Source: Bradyrhizobium sp. (GTDB lineage: Bacteria; Pseudomonadota; Alphaproteobacteria; Rhizobiales; Xanthobacteraceae). Taken from it: a stretch of DNA of 64,000 bases. The stretch's first letter is position 1; every line of letters starts with the position of its first letter. This document shows, piece by piece, positions 46,118 through 55,294 of this stretch. The stretch is from the NCBI RefSeq assembly GCF_027307225.1, contig NZ_DAHUXJ010000009.1:1-64000 (forward strand), written 5' to 3'. A model generated the notes under the pieces. The model was not told the DNA's origin. It did no database searches and saw only the letters and a program-made list of their open reading frames with translations. Made by a program: the position numbers and the translations under genes.

Positions 46118-46403
46118 CCGCCGCTATCTCATATTTGTCGGGTTTTTTACCAGCAAAGAGGCTCTTTACAAGGCAACGGAGACAGTTCGGATGTCAAATG
46201 TCGGCAAACGCGTGGCCTGGGTGACCGGCGGCAACATGCCCGGCCTGGAACCGGGATTTTATCCAGACGCCGGCTAACCGGGACTGATGAAGCCATCGCC
46301 GGAAAGACGCGAACGCGACCCCTTTGACGCGACACGTGCGCGAAGGCGAAAGGGCACGTTGGTGCGGCCCAATAGTTTCACCAAACATAAAGAATTTTTG
46401 TTC

Positions 46404-46430
46404 GAAACCGCGCGCAAAAACCTCCCGTAG
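46404..46430 (+). promoter_or_regulatory. Candidate ECF-type promoter before the fasciclin gene
   Basis: GAAACC (46404-46409) and CGTAG (46426-46430) are separated by 16 bases. The AAC / CGT pairing is the general pattern of ECF sigma promoters. A similar GTAAC-N16-CGTA lies before the cytochrome b gene. Confidence 0.4.
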
Positions 46431-46533
46431 CTCGGGCCAACGACGACGCAGTCATCGACCCGACGACTTGTCGCCGTTGCCCTCATCGGCCGCGGATGTC
46501 CGCGCGCCGCACAATCATTCGGGAGACGTTTCC

Positions 46534-47088
46534 ATGTCCAAGCGTATTGCCTTGTTTTCCGCGGTCGCCTTCGGTGCTCTTGCCCTGACGGCGACCTTCG
46601 TCGCGCCGGTCAGCGCCCAGGAAAAGACCGTGATGGTCGGCGGCGCCGCGATGTATCCCTCCAAGAACATCATTCAGAACGCCGTGAATTCGAAGGACCA
46701 CACCACGCTGGTTGCGGCGGTGAAGGCCGCCGGTCTCGTGTCGACGCTGGAAGGCAAGGGCCCGTTCACGGTCTTCGCGCCGACCAACGCGGCGTTCGCC
46801 AAGTTGCCGGCCGGCACCGTCGACAACCTCGTCAAGCCCGAGAACAAGGCGACCCTGACGAAAATCCTCACTTACCACGTGGTCGCCGGCAAGCTTGAGG
46901 CGTCCAATCTGACCGACGGCAAGAAACTCAAGACCGTCGAAGGCGAGGAACTGACGGTGAAGAAGGATGGCGGCAAGACCTGGATCGTCGACGCCAAGGG
47001 CGATACCGCCGCCATCACCATCACGAACGTCAATCAGTCGAACGGCGTGATCCACGTGATCGACACCGTCCTGCTGCCGGCGACCTAA
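46534..47088 (+). CDS. Secreted fasciclin (FAS1) domain protein
   Basis: 184 aa. Signal peptide 1-28 (ending SAQ), then a single FAS1 domain with [19 protein letters not shown] (H1) and the C-terminal [13 protein letters not shown] (H2). Bacterial FAS1 proteins are periplasmic or surface adhesion-like proteins and are often induced by oxidative or singlet-oxygen stress. GGGAG lies nine bases upstream of ATG 46534. A strong terminator follows. Confidence 0.93.
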   Translation: MSKRIALFSAVAFGALALTATFVAPVSAQEKTVMVGGAAMYPSKNIIQNAVNSKDHTTLVAAVKAAGLVSTLEGKGPFTVFAPTNAAFAKLPAGTVDNLVKPENKATLTKILTYHVVAGKLEASNLTDGKKLKTVEGEELTVKKDGGKTWIVDAKGDTAAITITNVNQSNGVIHVIDTVLLPAT

Positions 47089-47136
47089 GGCCACGCCGTA
47101 TCCCATTTCTCCCCTCGGGATACCGGAAGGCGGGAG

Positions 47137-47168
47137 AAGCGAGCCGGGGAGACCCGGCTCGCTTTTTT
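47137..47168 (+). terminator. Rho-independent terminator after the fasciclin gene
   Basis: AAGCGAGCCGGG (47137-47148) pairs perfectly with CCCGGCTCGCTT (47153-47164) around a GAGA loop and is followed by a run of T. Confidence 0.93.
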
Positions 47169-47225
47169 GTGACCTCCGATCGCGGGGAGCGGTGGATTTC
47201 TTGGCTGTCGTCAAGAGTTCTGGCA

Positions 47226-47250
47226 GTAACGAGGGATCGGTTTTGGCGTA
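47226..47250 (+). promoter_or_regulatory. Candidate ECF-type promoter before the cytochrome b gene
   Basis: GTAAC (47226-47230), 16 bases, CGTA (47247-47250), ending 36 bp before the start codon. Same general pattern as the site before the fasciclin gene. Confidence 0.45.
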
Positions 47251-47286
47251 TATCTACACAGACGAGCTTTCAGCGACGGGAACATC

Positions 47287-47916
47287 ATGGCCAGCCTTGC
47301 AGCCACCGAGCAGCACACCGCAACCGCTCCCAAGGTCATTCAGCCGGCCTGGGTGCGCCTGATGCACTGGATCAACGCCGTTGCCATCATCCTGATGATC
47401 CTGTCGGGACTGCAAATCTACAACGCCTCGCCGCTGTTCCGGTCGCTGACGTTCTCGTCTTCAATCACGCTGGGCGGCTGGCTTGCCGGCGGGCTGCTCT
47501 GGCATTTTGCGGCGATGTGGCTGTTGATGATCAACGGTCTCGCCTATCTGATCACGGGTTTTGCAACCGGGCGCTTTAAGAAAAAGCTGTTGCCGATTTC
47601 CCCGCGCGGCGTGATCTCGGACGCGGTCGCGGCGCTGACCTTCAAGCTCTCGCATGATGACCTCAGCAAGTACAATCAGGTGCAGAGGTTGCTCTATGCC
47701 GGCATCATTGTCGTCGGCATCGTCATTGTGCTGTCGGGATTGTCGATCTGGAAGCCGGTGCAGTTTCAGTATCTGACGGCGCTGTTCGGCGGATACGATA
47801 TCGCACGCTATGTGCACTTCTTCTGCATGTCCACGATCGTCGCGTTTCTGACGATCCATATTCTGTTGGCGGTGCTGGTGCCCAAAAGCCTGCGCGCCAT
47901 GATCATCGGCCGCTGA
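47287..47916 (+). CDS. Cytochrome b (b561-like, molybdopterin oxidoreductase partner)
   Basis: 209 aa with four to five helices. Heme-ligand-type histidines are seen in RLMHWINA (His27), LWHFAAMW (about 73), RYVHFFCM and TIHILLAV. It belongs to the cytochrome b/b6-domain group that exchanges electrons between quinone and a periplasmic enzyme. The gene for a Tat-exported molybdopterin protein starts 20 bp downstream, so they most likely form a complex. Confidence 0.87.
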   Translation: MASLAATEQHTATAPKVIQPAWVRLMHWINAVAIILMILSGLQIYNASPLFRSLTFSSSITLGGWLAGGLLWHFAAMWLLMINGLAYLITGFATGRFKKKLLPISPRGVISDAVAALTFKLSHDDLSKYNQVQRLLYAGIIVVGIVIVLSGLSIWKPVQFQYLTALFGGYDIARYVHFFCMSTIVAFLTIHILLAVLVPKSLRAMIIGR

Positions 47917-47936
47917 GCCGCCACCGGAGACTAGCC

Positions 47937-48722
47937 ATGGGCCGACTTCGCAAGCTTCTGATCCCCGGCGTCGACAAGAAATTGCTGGTCAAGGATGCGA
48001 CCAGGGCGATGCCGGATCTGGTGCGCCGGCGTTTCATCACGGGCGGTGCAAGCCTCGGCGCGCTCACGCTTTTGACCGGCTGCGATGTTGTCAGTTCCGA
48101 CTCGGCCGAGGAAATGCTGAAGAGGGTTTCGAAGTTCAACGACGCCGTGCAGGCCCTCATCTTCAATCCTTACGCGCTGGCGCCGACGTTTCCGGAAAGC
48201 GCCATCACCAAGCCATTCCCGTTCAACGGCTATTACGAGGTCGACGACGCGCCGGATATTGATGGTAAAGACTGGAAGCTCGAAGTCAGCGGACTTGTCG
48301 AGAACAAGAAGCCCTGGACGCTGGACGAGCTCTACAAGCTGCCGCAGCAAAAGCAGATTACGCGCCACATCTGCGTGGAAGGCTGGAGCGCGATCGGAAG
48401 CTGGACCGGAACGCCGCTCAGCTATTTCCTCAAGGCGATCGGGGCCGATACGAGCGCCAAATACTGCTGGTTCCAGTGTGCCGACCGCGATGGCTACAAC
48501 TCACCGCTCGACATGGAAAGCGCGCTGCATCCGCAGACCATCATGGCCTTCAAGTTCGCCGACGAGATTCTGCCGCGTGCTTACGGCTATCCCATGAAGA
48601 TCCGCGTGCCGACCAAGCTCGGCTTCAAGAATCCGAAATATGTGCTCTCGATGGAAGTCACCAACGACTACAAGGGCGGCTACTGGGAAGATCAGGGTTA
48701 CAATTCGTTCAGCGGAAACTGA
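47937..48722 (+). CDS. Tat-exported molybdopterin-dependent oxidoreductase (sulfite-oxidase fold, MsrP/YedY-like)
   Basis: 261 aa. The N-terminal RRRFITGGASLGALTLLTGC is a twin-arginine signal ending in a lipobox-like Cys, so it may be a Tat lipoprotein. The Mo-binding region HICVEGWSAIGSW contains the conserved cysteine ligand. Members reduce oxidised methionine in periplasmic proteins or oxidise sulfite. The membrane cytochrome b encoded just upstream is the expected electron partner. Substrate not settled by sequence. Confidence 0.87.
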   Translation: MGRLRKLLIPGVDKKLLVKDATRAMPDLVRRRFITGGASLGALTLLTGCDVVSSDSAEEMLKRVSKFNDAVQALIFNPYALAPTFPESAITKPFPFNGYYEVDDAPDIDGKDWKLEVSGLVENKKPWTLDELYKLPQQKQITRHICVEGWSAIGSWTGTPLSYFLKAIGADTSAKYCWFQCADRDGYNSPLDMESALHPQTIMAFKFADEILPRAYGYPMKIRVPTKLGFKNPKYVLSMEVTNDYKGGYWEDQGYNSFSGN

Positions 48723-48723
48723 C

Positions 48724-48803
48724 CCGCAGACCCGGAATCTCGAGATTTTCAGGTTCGCAATTGCGAACCATAGTTCGGTCCAGGTGGACCGCTCGGGAAT
48801 GAC
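48724..48803. repeat. REP-like composite palindrome, copy 3 (diverged)
   Basis: Contains the shared core CCCGGAATCTCGAGATT, the perfect palindrome GGTTCGCAATTGCGAACC (48752-48769), GGTCC-AGGT-GGACC (48777-48790) and a degraded CGGGAATGACGGG end. It sits between the convergent molybdopterin enzyme and MFS genes. Confidence 0.7.
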
Positions 48804-48807
48804 GGGA

Positions 48808-49995
48808 TCAGGATTTCGCCAACCGCCGTTGAAACGCCGAGGCGATCGCCCCTAACGCCAGCAGCGCTGCCGATGCGTTCAAGGCGTAGGACAGGCTGCC
48901 AAAGTGGTCAGTGATCGCGCCGACCGCAGTCGGCCCCAGCGTCTGGCCGATCCCGAAGGCGATGGTCATGGCCGCGATTCCCTTCGGCCACGCGTCCGGT
49001 GGCGAGTTGAAGCGCACGAAGGCGGTGGTCGATCCGACGATCGCAAAGAAGGATATGCCGAACACCAGCGCCGATATCGTCAGCATCAGCGCGGAATGCC
49101 CGAACAACGGCAGCGATGCGCCCAGCGTGTTGACGCCGAGTATGATGGTGGTGGAGAGGCCGCCGCTGTTCCATGCAAGGATACGCCGCCAAACCCATGG
49201 CGTAACGAACGCGCTGGCGCCGAGCAGGCACCAGAACGCGCTCTGCGCGGCCGCGCCGCCGCCGGCATCGCGGACATAGGCGATCATGAAGGTCATGTAG
49301 GCGATGTAGCCTGCGCCGAACAGAAAATAGCCGGCGAGATAGATCAGGATTGGCCGGATCGCAAAGCGTGCCGGTTTTGCTGCCGCGGGGCCGTTGCCGG
49401 CGCTGAGTTGCGTCACCAGTAGCGGGATGGTCAGGATGACCGAGAGGAGCGTCATCGCCCACCACACGATCCACCACGATCCCGGACCGAATGCCTTCAA
49501 TACGAACGGCGCGATCAGTCCGGAGGTGACGATGCCGAGCCCCGGTCCGGCATAAAACAGGCTGAGGAGAAAATCCGCGCGCGCGGGGTAGCTTTGGGCA
49601 ATCCGGGCGGCAAGCGCGGCGCCCGCGACAAAGGCAACCGCTGCTCCCACGCCCACCAGCAGGCGGGCAAAACTCAACATGAAGAAATTGCCCGAGAGTG
49701 CGCTGAGCGCCAGCGATAACAGACAGGCGAGTGTACTCCAGCGCACGGCAGCGGGCAGTCCGAAACGGCGGATCAGCGGCGCTGCAGCGAAGGCGCCGGC
49801 GAGATAACCGGCCGCATTGACGGTGTTCATGAAACCGGCCACCGAATAGGACCAGGCGAGCGTATCGCGCATGTCCGGCAGCACCAGAGAATAGGCGAAG
49901 CGCCCGATGCCAAGGCCGATTGTCGGCGCCAGGGACAGAATCAGGATCAACCGGGCCGGATGATCCGGCCGACGGGAAGGTTCGGGAAGAGCCAC
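48808..49995 (-). CDS. YbfB/YjiJ-family MFS transporter
   Basis: 395 aa, about twelve helices. The opening LAPTIGLGIGRFAYSLVLPDM is the recognisable start of the YbfB/YjiJ group. GTG 49995 has GGAG six bases upstream; further in-frame codons to 50223 lie in the leuB leader region and are not credible. Function unknown, possibly efflux. Divergent from leuB, 139 bp between starts. Confidence 0.86.
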   Translation of the reverse strand: MALPEPSRRPDHPARLILILSLAPTIGLGIGRFAYSLVLPDMRDTLAWSYSVAGFMNTVNAAGYLAGAFAAAPLIRRFGLPAAVRWSTLACLLSLALSALSGNFFMLSFARLLVGVGAAVAFVAGAALAARIAQSYPARADFLLSLFYAGPGLGIVTSGLIAPFVLKAFGPGSWWIVWWAMTLLSVILTIPLLVTQLSAGNGPAAAKPARFAIRPILIYLAGYFLFGAGYIAYMTFMIAYVRDAGGGAAAQSAFWCLLGASAFVTPWVWRRILAWNSGGLSTTIILGVNTLGASLPLFGHSALMLTISALVFGISFFAIVGSTTAFVRFNSPPDAWPKGIAAMTIAFGIGQTLGPTAVGAITDHFGSLSYALNASAALLALGAIASAFQRRLAKS

Positions 49996-50134
49996 GTGAA
50001 TCTCCGACGGGAACACATTGTGACGAGCCTTCGCGCCGCTGCATAGGCGCGCCGGGGCAATGGTGTCTTGCCATCTGCGCAACGCCGCATTAGCACTCCG
50101 CGCTGACCTGCTATCCTTCATAAGGCATTCGATC

Positions 50135-51247
50135 ATGGCGACCCATAAACTGCTGCTTCTTCCTGGCGACGGCATCGGCCCCGAAGTGATGGGCGAGGTG
50201 AAGTGCCTGATCGGGTGGATCAATGCGCAGGGAATTGCGCGTTTCGAGACCGAAGAGGGTCTGGTCGGCGGCGCAGCCTATGAGGCCAGCAAGCAAAGCA
50301 TCACGGACTCGACCATGTCGCAGGCCAAGGCGGCCGATGCAGTGATCTTCGGCGCCGTGGGCGGGTCGAAATGGGACAGTGTTCCCTATGAGGCCCGGCC
50401 CGAGGCCGGGCTTTTGCGGTTGCGCAAGGATCTTGGCCTGTTCGCGAACTTAAGGCCCGCTGTGTGCTACCCGGCGCTCGCGGAAGCCTCCAGCCTGAAG
50501 CGCCAGGTGGTTGAAGGCCTCGACATCATGATCGTGCGCGAACTCACCGGCGGGGTCTATTTCGGTGAGCCGAAAACCATCACCGATCTCGGCAACGGCC
50601 AGAAGCGCGCCATCGATACCCAGGTCTACGACACCTATGAAATCGAGCGTATCGCGCGCGTCGCCTTCGATCTGGCGAAGAAGCGCCGCAACAAGGTGAC
50701 CTCGATGGAAAAGCGCAACGTGATGAAGTCCGGCGTGCTCTGGAACGAGGTCGTCACGCAGGTTCACAACCGCGAATACAAGGACGTGCAGCTCGAACAC
50801 CAGCTCGCCGATTCCGGCGGCATGAACCTGGTGAAGTCGCCGAAGCAGTTCGACGTCATCGTTACCGACAATCTGTTCGGCGACATGCTGTCGGATATTG
50901 CGGCGATGCTGACGGGTTCGCTTGGCATGCTGCCGTCGGCGTCGCTCGGCGAGATCGACGCCAAGACCAAAAAGCGCAAGTCGCTGTTCGAGCCCGTGCA
51001 CGGCTCGGCGCCGGATATCGCAGGCCAGGGGCTTGCCAATCCGATCGCGATGATCGCCTCATTCGCAATGGCGTTGCGCTATTCGTTCGAACTCGGCGCG
51101 CTCGCCGACAAGGTCGAAGCGGCGATTGCGGCCGTGCTCGCCAAGGGAATGCGCACGGCGGATATCAAGTCCGCGGGCACCACCGCGGTGTCGACGTCGC
51201 AGATGGGTGAGGCGATCCTGAAAGAGCTGCAGGCGCTGTACGGATAA
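50135..51247 (+). CDS. leuB: 3-isopropylmalate dehydrogenase
   Basis: 370 aa NAD-dependent decarboxylating dehydrogenase, third step of leucine biosynthesis. [11 protein letters not shown] (8-18), [13 protein letters not shown] and the substrate/metal region [17 protein letters not shown] are intact. ATG 50135 has AAGG about ten bases upstream. It is separated from leuD and leuC by more than 6 kb. A GC-rich hairpin follows. Confidence 0.97.
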   Translation: MATHKLLLLPGDGIGPEVMGEVKCLIGWINAQGIARFETEEGLVGGAAYEASKQSITDSTMSQAKAADAVIFGAVGGSKWDSVPYEARPEAGLLRLRKDLGLFANLRPAVCYPALAEASSLKRQVVEGLDIMIVRELTGGVYFGEPKTITDLGNGQKRAIDTQVYDTYEIERIARVAFDLAKKRRNKVTSMEKRNVMKSGVLWNEVVTQVHNREYKDVQLEHQLADSGGMNLVKSPKQFDVIVTDNLFGDMLSDIAAMLTGSLGMLPSASLGEIDAKTKKRKSLFEPVHGSAPDIAGQGLANPIAMIASFAMALRYSFELGALADKVEAAIAAVLAKGMRTADIKSAGTTAVSTSQMGEAILKELQALYG

Positions 51248-51303
51248 TGCGCCGGCCTGCGGTTGACGAGCGAAACGCCGATCCACGCCACGGAAAAGCA
51301 AAT

Positions 51304-51326
51304 CGCGCCCGCATTTGGCGGGCGCG
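51304..51326. terminator. Hairpin between convergent leuB and secreted-protein gene
   Basis: CGCGCCCGC (51304-51312) pairs with GCGGGCGCG (51318-51326) around ATTTG. No long T-run follows; probable bidirectional terminator. Confidence 0.55.
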
Positions 51327-51348
51327 AGGCAATCAAGCCGACGCTGGC

Positions 51349-51759
51349 TCAATAGGGCAGCGCGATCCGCGACGGATAGCCGCCCATATCCGACGGCGGG
51401 TTAAGCGGCTGGCGGTCGATCGGGCGATTGTTGTTTTCACGCGCGAAATCGGGGTAGCCCAGCTCCGGCGGAAACGCGTAATCGGTGAATTTGCGGTCGC
51501 CGGGCAGGACTTCAGTGCCGGCATCGAGCCAGGAGCGCTTGGTGATGAAGACGCGCGTATGCGGCCCCTGCTGATAGGACACGTTCGGCCCGCCCGACCC
51601 ATAAACGATCCGGCCGTGGTTGTCGTATTGGCGCTTGGCTTCCTTCTTCTGCGCCGGTGTCTGCGCGCTGGCCGGCGAAGCGGCGAAACCTGCGGCGCCA
51701 ATGGCGATGGCGGCAAACAACACCGCAATTTTGTTGGCGGCAGCAAATCTTGGGGTCAT
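51349..51759 (-). CDS. Secreted protein of unknown function
   Basis: 136 aa. Signal peptide about 1-32 (hydrophobic IAVLFAAIAIGAAGFAA, ending ASA), then a Tyr/Asp/Pro-rich mature part with KRQYDNHGRIVYGSGGP. No family recognised. Start fixed by GAAGAGGA five bases before ATG 51759; codons up to 51822 are unlikely. Confidence 0.7.
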   Translation of the reverse strand: MTPRFAAANKIAVLFAAIAIGAAGFAASPASAQTPAQKKEAKRQYDNHGRIVYGSGGPNVSYQQGPHTRVFITKRSWLDAGTEVLPGDRKFTDYAFPPELGYPDFARENNNRPIDRQPLNPPSDMGGYPSRIALPY

Positions 51760-51909
51760 CGGGTCCTCTTCAGGCAAACGCCCTAGTTCGTCTGGCATTG
51801 TAGCGGCGGTGTCTATTGTCACAAGGTCAAACGGGCCACAGTTGGCGATAAATAAAGCAGGCGTGGGTCAAAAAGTTGCGCGAGAACCAACTTCTTGGCT
51901 GGTAGCCGG

Positions 51910-52695
51910 TCATAAGGGGCCGCGCAGCCGCGGGTTTTCGGCGCCAGTGCCCCAGTCTGCGGCAATGGCGGCGGATGCCCGGCCGCAACCCCTGTGATTC
52001 AGCTCGGCGCGGGCAAACAGCTCGGCCAGAGTCCGGTCGTTTCCGGACGCGAGCAGGGTCAGCCGGTCCAGCATGCAGCCGATCGACGCGCGCCGTGCCG
52101 TTAGCGTCGCTCCCTGACACGACCAGCCGGAGACTTGCAACGCCGGATCGCCGAACTGCTTGAGAAAACCGAGGCAGGATTTTGCCGGATCGAAACGACC
52201 GGAATCGCGAAACAGCGCCACGTTGCCGAATTTGCTGGCGATGACGCCGGCCGCTTCGAGTTCCCGGCGGTCCCCGCCCGCTATCCGTGCCGCCAGATTG
52301 GCTGTTCGCGGTAGAGACGGTTCGAATTCGCCGCCAGGACGGTAGATTTCAAGCTCAGCTACAGGCCTTTCATTCGGGGGACCCCAATGGAACACATTCT
52401 TCCGGCTGCACGCCGGATGCCGGAAAACCTCGTAACTCTCTGAGTTTTCTAGTGGATCTAGCGACCCGGCGGCGAAACCCGGGCGCGAGCGGGCAGCCAG
52501 GGTAAAGCCCGCCCGGGCGGCCGAACTGGCCGCCGTTCCGAACTGCAACTGGTTCCAGAAATGCAAGCCGGCAATGGCAAAAAGTGCGAGCGCGCCCACA
52601 TAGACAATCAGCTGCGCCAGCGTCGCGCAGCATTCGTCGGCAAAGCTGGTCAGCGCCGGATGAATGCAGAGGTGGTTGTCTTGGCTGGATCGCAT
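51910..52695 (-). CDS. Conserved-looking hypothetical protein with one transmembrane helix
   Basis: 261 aa. One helix at about 27-46 (LIVYVGALALFAIAGLHFW) follows a short cytosolic N-terminus; the large C-terminal part has seven or so cysteines and should be periplasmic. No known domain recognised. It ends about 150 bp from the neighbouring secreted-protein gene and is divergent from asd. Confidence 0.65.
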   Translation of the reverse strand: MRSSQDNHLCIHPALTSFADECCATLAQLIVYVGALALFAIAGLHFWNQLQFGTAASSAARAGFTLAARSRPGFAAGSLDPLENSESYEVFRHPACSRKNVFHWGPPNERPVAELEIYRPGGEFEPSLPRTANLAARIAGGDRRELEAAGVIASKFGNVALFRDSGRFDPAKSCLGFLKQFGDPALQVSGWSCQGATLTARRASIGCMLDRLTLLASGNDRTLAELFARAELNHRGCGRASAAIAADWGTGAENPRLRGPL

Positions 52696-52826
52696 CAGGG
52701 GCCCGGGCGCCGAAAGATGCCTGGGCGCGCGAAACGTTGTCTTGACGGCGTTTCTCGCATAGAAGCGCCACTTCTTCCCTTTCCGCTTGTTGCGAAGGGC
52801 GGGCTTTTTTCTTCGGAGAGTGAACG

Positions 52827-53861
52827 ATGGGTTACAAAGTCGCAGTGGTCGGCGCGACCGGCAATGTGGGGCGGGAAATGCTCAACATTCTGGACGAGCG
52901 CAAATTCCCTGCTGACGAGGTCGTGGCGCTCGCGTCACGCCGCAGCGTCGGCGTCGAAGTGTCCTATGGCGACCGCACCCTGAAGGTCAAAGCGCTCGAG
53001 CACTACGATTTCTCCGACGTCGACATCTGCCTGATGTCGGCGGGCGGCTCGGTCTCCAAGGAATGGTCGCCGAAGATCGCTGCTGCCGGGGCGGTCGTCA
53101 TCGACAACTCTTCCGCCTGGCGCATGGATCCGGACGTCCCCCTGATCGTGCCGGAGGTCAATGCGGATGCGACCGCTGGCTTCACCAAGAAGAACATCAT
53201 CGCCAATCCGAACTGCTCGACCGCGCAGCTCGTCGTTGCGCTCAAGCCGCTGCACGACAAGGCGGTTATCACGCGGGTCGTGGTCGCGACCTACCAGTCG
53301 GTGTCGGGCGCCGGCAAGGATGCGATGGACGAATTGTTCTCGCAGACCAAGGCCGTCTACACCAACAGCGAATTGATCAACAAGAAATTCCCCAAGCGTA
53401 TCGCCTTCAACGTCATCCCCGAGATCGACGTGTTCATGGAGGACGGCTACACCAAGGAAGAGTGGAAGATGATGATGGAGACCAAGAAGATTCTTGATCC
53501 CAAGATCAAGCTTTCCGCCACCTGCGTGCGCGTGCCGGTCTTCGTCGGCCATTCGGAAGCGGTCAATATCGAATTTCAACATCCGATCACGGCGGACGAG
53601 GCGCGTGATATCCTGCGGCGTTCGCCGGGGTGCCTTGTCATCGACAAGCGGGAGTCCGGCGGATACGTCACGCCTTACGAGGCAGCCGGCGAGGATGCCA
53701 CCTATATCAGCCGCATTCGCGAGGATGCGACGGTGGAGAACGGGCTTGCGCTGTGGTGCGTGTCCGACAACCTGCGCAAGGGCGCCGCATTGAACGCGAT
53801 CCAGATCGCGGAAGTCCTGATCAACCGCAAGCTGCTTCGTGCCAAGAAGCAGGCGGCCTGA
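52827..53861 (+). CDS. asd: Aspartate-semialdehyde dehydrogenase
   Basis: 344 aa NADP enzyme reducing aspartyl phosphate to the semialdehyde for lysine/DAP, threonine and methionine synthesis. VVGATGNVGREML (7-19) binds NADP and the catalytic cysteine is in NPNCSTAQ (about 130). TYQSVSGAGK agrees with the family. GGAG lies ten bases before the ATG. The YqhA-like gene starts 27 bp downstream. Confidence 0.97.
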   Translation: MGYKVAVVGATGNVGREMLNILDERKFPADEVVALASRRSVGVEVSYGDRTLKVKALEHYDFSDVDICLMSAGGSVSKEWSPKIAAAGAVVIDNSSAWRMDPDVPLIVPEVNADATAGFTKKNIIANPNCSTAQLVVALKPLHDKAVITRVVVATYQSVSGAGKDAMDELFSQTKAVYTNSELINKKFPKRIAFNVIPEIDVFMEDGYTKEEWKMMMETKKILDPKIKLSATCVRVPVFVGHSEAVNIEFQHPITADEARDILRRSPGCLVIDKRESGGYVTPYEAAGEDATYISRIREDATVENGLALWCVSDNLRKGAALNAIQIAEVLINRKLLRAKKQAA

Positions 53862-53887
53862 GGCCGGTCGCGCAGGGAGCCGGAGAC

Positions 53888-54439
53888 ATGTCCGAGACCC
53901 CGGCTCCGTCGCGATCGGACAACGGACGCAATGCCGTCGAGCGCGGTGCCGAGATCGCGCTGTTCAATAGCCGCTGGCTGATGGCGCCGTTCTATGTCGG
54001 CCTCATCGTCAGCATCGTCGTCCTGCTTCTCAAATTCGTCCGGATGCTCTGGGAGTTCATTCTCGAAGCGCCCGGCGCCAAGTCGACCGACACCATCCTC
54101 GGCGTACTCTCGCTGATCGACGTGGTGCTGGTCGCCAATCTGATCCTGATCGTGGTTTTCTCGGGCTACGAGAATTTCGTCTCGCGCATCGACACTCGCG
54201 ATCATCCCAGCTGGCCGGTCTGGATGACCAAGATCGATTTCGCCGGGCTGAAGCAGAAGCTGCTGGCTTCCATCGTCGCGATTTCCGCGATCCATGTGCT
54301 GGAGGCATTTCTCAACATCGATCGCAACTTCGATGCCACCAGGATGACGTGGCTCGTCGGTGTGCATCTGGTGTTCGTGATCTCGACGCTGATGCTGGCC
54401 TTGTCCGATCGTTGGAGCAGCGATCACGGTGAGGAATAA
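53888..54439 (+). CDS. YqhA-family (UPF0114, TIGR00645) membrane protein
   Basis: 183 aa with three to four helices. The family features ERGAEIALFNSRWLMAPFYVG (split as the first helix region), VLSLIDVVLVANLILIVVFSGYENFVS and the late LNID motif are present. Function unknown. ATG 53888 has GGAG upstream. It may be co-transcribed with asd. Confidence 0.88.
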   Translation: MSETPAPSRSDNGRNAVERGAEIALFNSRWLMAPFYVGLIVSIVVLLLKFVRMLWEFILEAPGAKSTDTILGVLSLIDVVLVANLILIVVFSGYENFVSRIDTRDHPSWPVWMTKIDFAGLKQKLLASIVAISAIHVLEAFLNIDRNFDATRMTWLVGVHLVFVISTLMLALSDRWSSDHGEE

Positions 54440-54477
54440 CGAGTGGCGGAATAAAAAACCGCTCCTCTCGCTACTTC

Positions 54478-55122
54478 CTATTCGTTCTCTTTGGCACTCA
54501 GGAATTCCTTCGTCACCTTGTCGAGGACGAACAACGATCCCTCGGCCACGCCGAAATAGGCGCCGTGCAGTTGCATGTCGCCGCGCTCAACCGCCCTCTT
54601 CACAAAGGGAAATGTCATCAGGTTCTCCAGGCTGCGGAACACCGCGGCCTTCTCGATCCGGGTGACAAATTGCTGCATTGTTTCCTTGTCGCGCTGCTCG
54701 ACCACTTCGCCCGGCTTGATGAACATCGCCATCCATTTGCCGATGAAGTCGCCCGGCGACAGCGGTTCGATCTTGTCGACGAAAGCGCGGATGCCGCCGC
54801 ATTGGGCGTGGCCGAGCACCACGATGTGCTTCACCCGCAGCACGTTGACGGCATATTCGAGCGCCGCCGAGACGCCGTGGGCGTTCTCGTCGGGCTGGTA
54901 GACCGGCACGAGGTTGGCGATGTTGCGCATTACGAACAATTCGCCGGGGCCAACGTCGAAGATCACTTCGGGCGAGACGCGCGAGTCGCAGCAGCCGATC
55001 ACCATGACTTCGGGGAATTGGCCGCGTTCGGACAATTCGCGATAGCGCGACTGCTCGGTCGGCAGGCGCTGCGTCCGGAACGTCCGGTAACCGTCAAGGA
55101 GCCGTTTTGGGAAGGTCAGCAT
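54478..55122 (-). CDS. Beta-class carbonic anhydrase
   Basis: 214 aa zinc enzyme interconverting CO2 and bicarbonate. Zinc ligands are Cys and Asp in GCCDSRVSP (about 44-52) and His/Cys in GHAQCGG (about 104-110). No signal peptide, so cytosolic. Convergent with the YqhA-like gene. Confidence 0.95.
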   Translation of the reverse strand: MLTFPKRLLDGYRTFRTQRLPTEQSRYRELSERGQFPEVMVIGCCDSRVSPEVIFDVGPGELFVMRNIANLVPVYQPDENAHGVSAALEYAVNVLRVKHIVVLGHAQCGGIRAFVDKIEPLSPGDFIGKWMAMFIKPGEVVEQRDKETMQQFVTRIEKAAVFRSLENLMTFPFVKRAVERGDMQLHGAYFGVAEGSLFVLDKVTKEFLSAKENE

Positions 55123-55294
55123 CCTCGTTCCTAATCATATGCAAGGGGCTGGAACAAGCCTTTCGAAGCCAGGATCGAGATGTTAAGTCGTGGCTCCCAT
55201 GCTCAAGCGACAAAGGACGCCGACGGTTCCAGCGCACCTTATGCAAGGCCTGCCGCCGAGCCCATAAAATTTGGTGATCGAAAGGGATGAAAAT

